A stretch of DNA of 13,081 nt from Solobacterium sp. (GTDB taxonomy: Bacteria; Bacillota_I; Bacilli_A; Erysipelotrichales; Erysipelotrichaceae), in the NCBI GenBank assembly GCA_017419465.1, contig JAFOLE010000097.1, forward strand, positions 1 to 13,081, given 5' to 3'. The position numbers and the translations under genes were made by a program. Below, piece after piece: positions 13,034-13,081 of the stretch; positions within the stretch are counted from its first letter, which is position 1; each line of letters begins with the position of its first letter. The notes under the pieces are model-generated. The model made no database searches and had not been told where the DNA came from. It saw only the letters and a program-made list of their open reading frames with translations.

Positions 13034-13081
13034 ATGAGAGGACCAGTCATCACGGTAGATGTCTCCAAAGGCAGCTGCCAC
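13034..13081 (+). CDS. IS110-family transposase, N-terminal 16 residues (runs off the window)
   Basis: The open frame MRGPVITVDVSKGSCH continues past the last base. ITVDVSKG is the first beta-strand of the RuvC-like DEDD domain of IS110-family transposases, and the Asp of VDVSKG is the first catalytic acidic residue. AGGGAGG at 13022-13028 is the ribosome-binding site; a 4-bp hairpin (GGGA at 13023-13026 with TCCC at 13030-13033) could mask it. Family assignment rests on this short stretch plus the long non-coding left end. Whether the rest of the gene is intact cannot be seen. Confidence 0.75.
   Translation, partial: MRGPVITVDVSKGSCH

Larger units (their letters stand above)
12691..13081 (+). 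mobile_element. IS110-family element, copy B: complete left end and start of the transposase (cut by the window)
   Basis: The element begins right after the terminator T-tract, has 343 bp of non-coding left end, and then a ribosome-binding site and an IS110-type transposase start. A long non-coding left end ahead of the transposase is the hallmark of the IS110 group, which encodes its bridge RNA there. No terminal inverted repeat or target duplication can be judged because the right end is outside. A first CT dinucleotide at 12691-12692 would fit the CT core known for IS621, but that is inference. Confidence 0.8.

Noticed and set aside
12848..13081. Minus-strand frame of 77 codons inside the IS left end
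   Set aside because: It overlaps the transposase start and the structured non-coding region, has no ribosome-binding site in view, and matches nothing I recognise.
1..13081. Composite transposon or defence/biosynthetic island between the IS copies
   Set aside because: The enclosed genes are ordinary, uniform in style, each with its own promoter and terminator, and include no resistance, defence or cargo-like set. The two IS copies are diverged and inverted.
1..13081. tRNA, rRNA, CRISPR arrays or classical riboswitches
   Set aside because: I looked for CCA-ended cloverleaf arms, conserved rRNA stretches and regularly spaced repeats and saw none. The intergenic gaps are too short for known large riboswitches, apart from the IS left end.

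Overview
The window is chromosomal DNA of a Bacillota-type bacterium. Base composition is balanced to moderately G+C-rich, Shine-Dalgarno sequences are purine-rich (AAGGAG, GGAGG), compact intrinsic terminators end in T5-C, and several gene families are common in gut anaerobes. Erysipelotrichia or Clostridia is my impression from remembered protein families; I could not test it.

Layout. The first 65 bases are the end of a mobile element that lies mostly outside the window. They are an inverted copy (62 of 65 bases) of 12691-12755. At the right end that same sequence begins a partial IS110-family element: a long non-coding left end (12691-13033) followed by the first 16 codons of a DEDD transposase (13034-13081). 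Between the two copies is ordinary metabolic DNA. It holds a short HD-hydrolase-like fragment (129-305, minus) and a divergent feruloyl-esterase-like hydrolase (365-1114). Next come a secreted phosphodiester glycosidase with SH3-like repeats (1134-2489, minus) and a NifX / Cys-His-rich / SlyD-type FKBP fusion (2584-3456, minus). These are followed by an unknown two-helix membrane protein (3621-4334), a PhzF isomerase with a Pr6Pr membrane protein (4426-5903), and a sugar O-acetyltransferase (5972-6574). A tight three-gene operon encodes an amidohydrolase, an HD hydrolase and a methyltransferase (6660-9091). A second operon encodes two tandem esterases and a PrsW-like protease (9191-11499). The last complete gene is a Cys-rich FMN-dependent alpha-hydroxy-acid oxidase (11633-12652). 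Seven intrinsic terminators punctuate the genes, and most promoters I can see imply very short leaders.

How the parts relate. The resident genes look like small hydrolytic and redox functions and do not form one pathway. The most notable system is the mobile element. Both IS110-family copies sit at exactly the same place relative to a terminator hairpin, immediately after the fifth T of the T-tract. The non-coding left end folds on paper into the stem-loops expected of an IS110 bridge RNA, and one loop carries a U6 tract that could read the T-tract of terminators. Together this suggests an RNA-guided element that uses intrinsic terminators as safe landing sites. The terminator placement is read directly from the sequence; the bridge-RNA mechanism is inferred from family knowledge.
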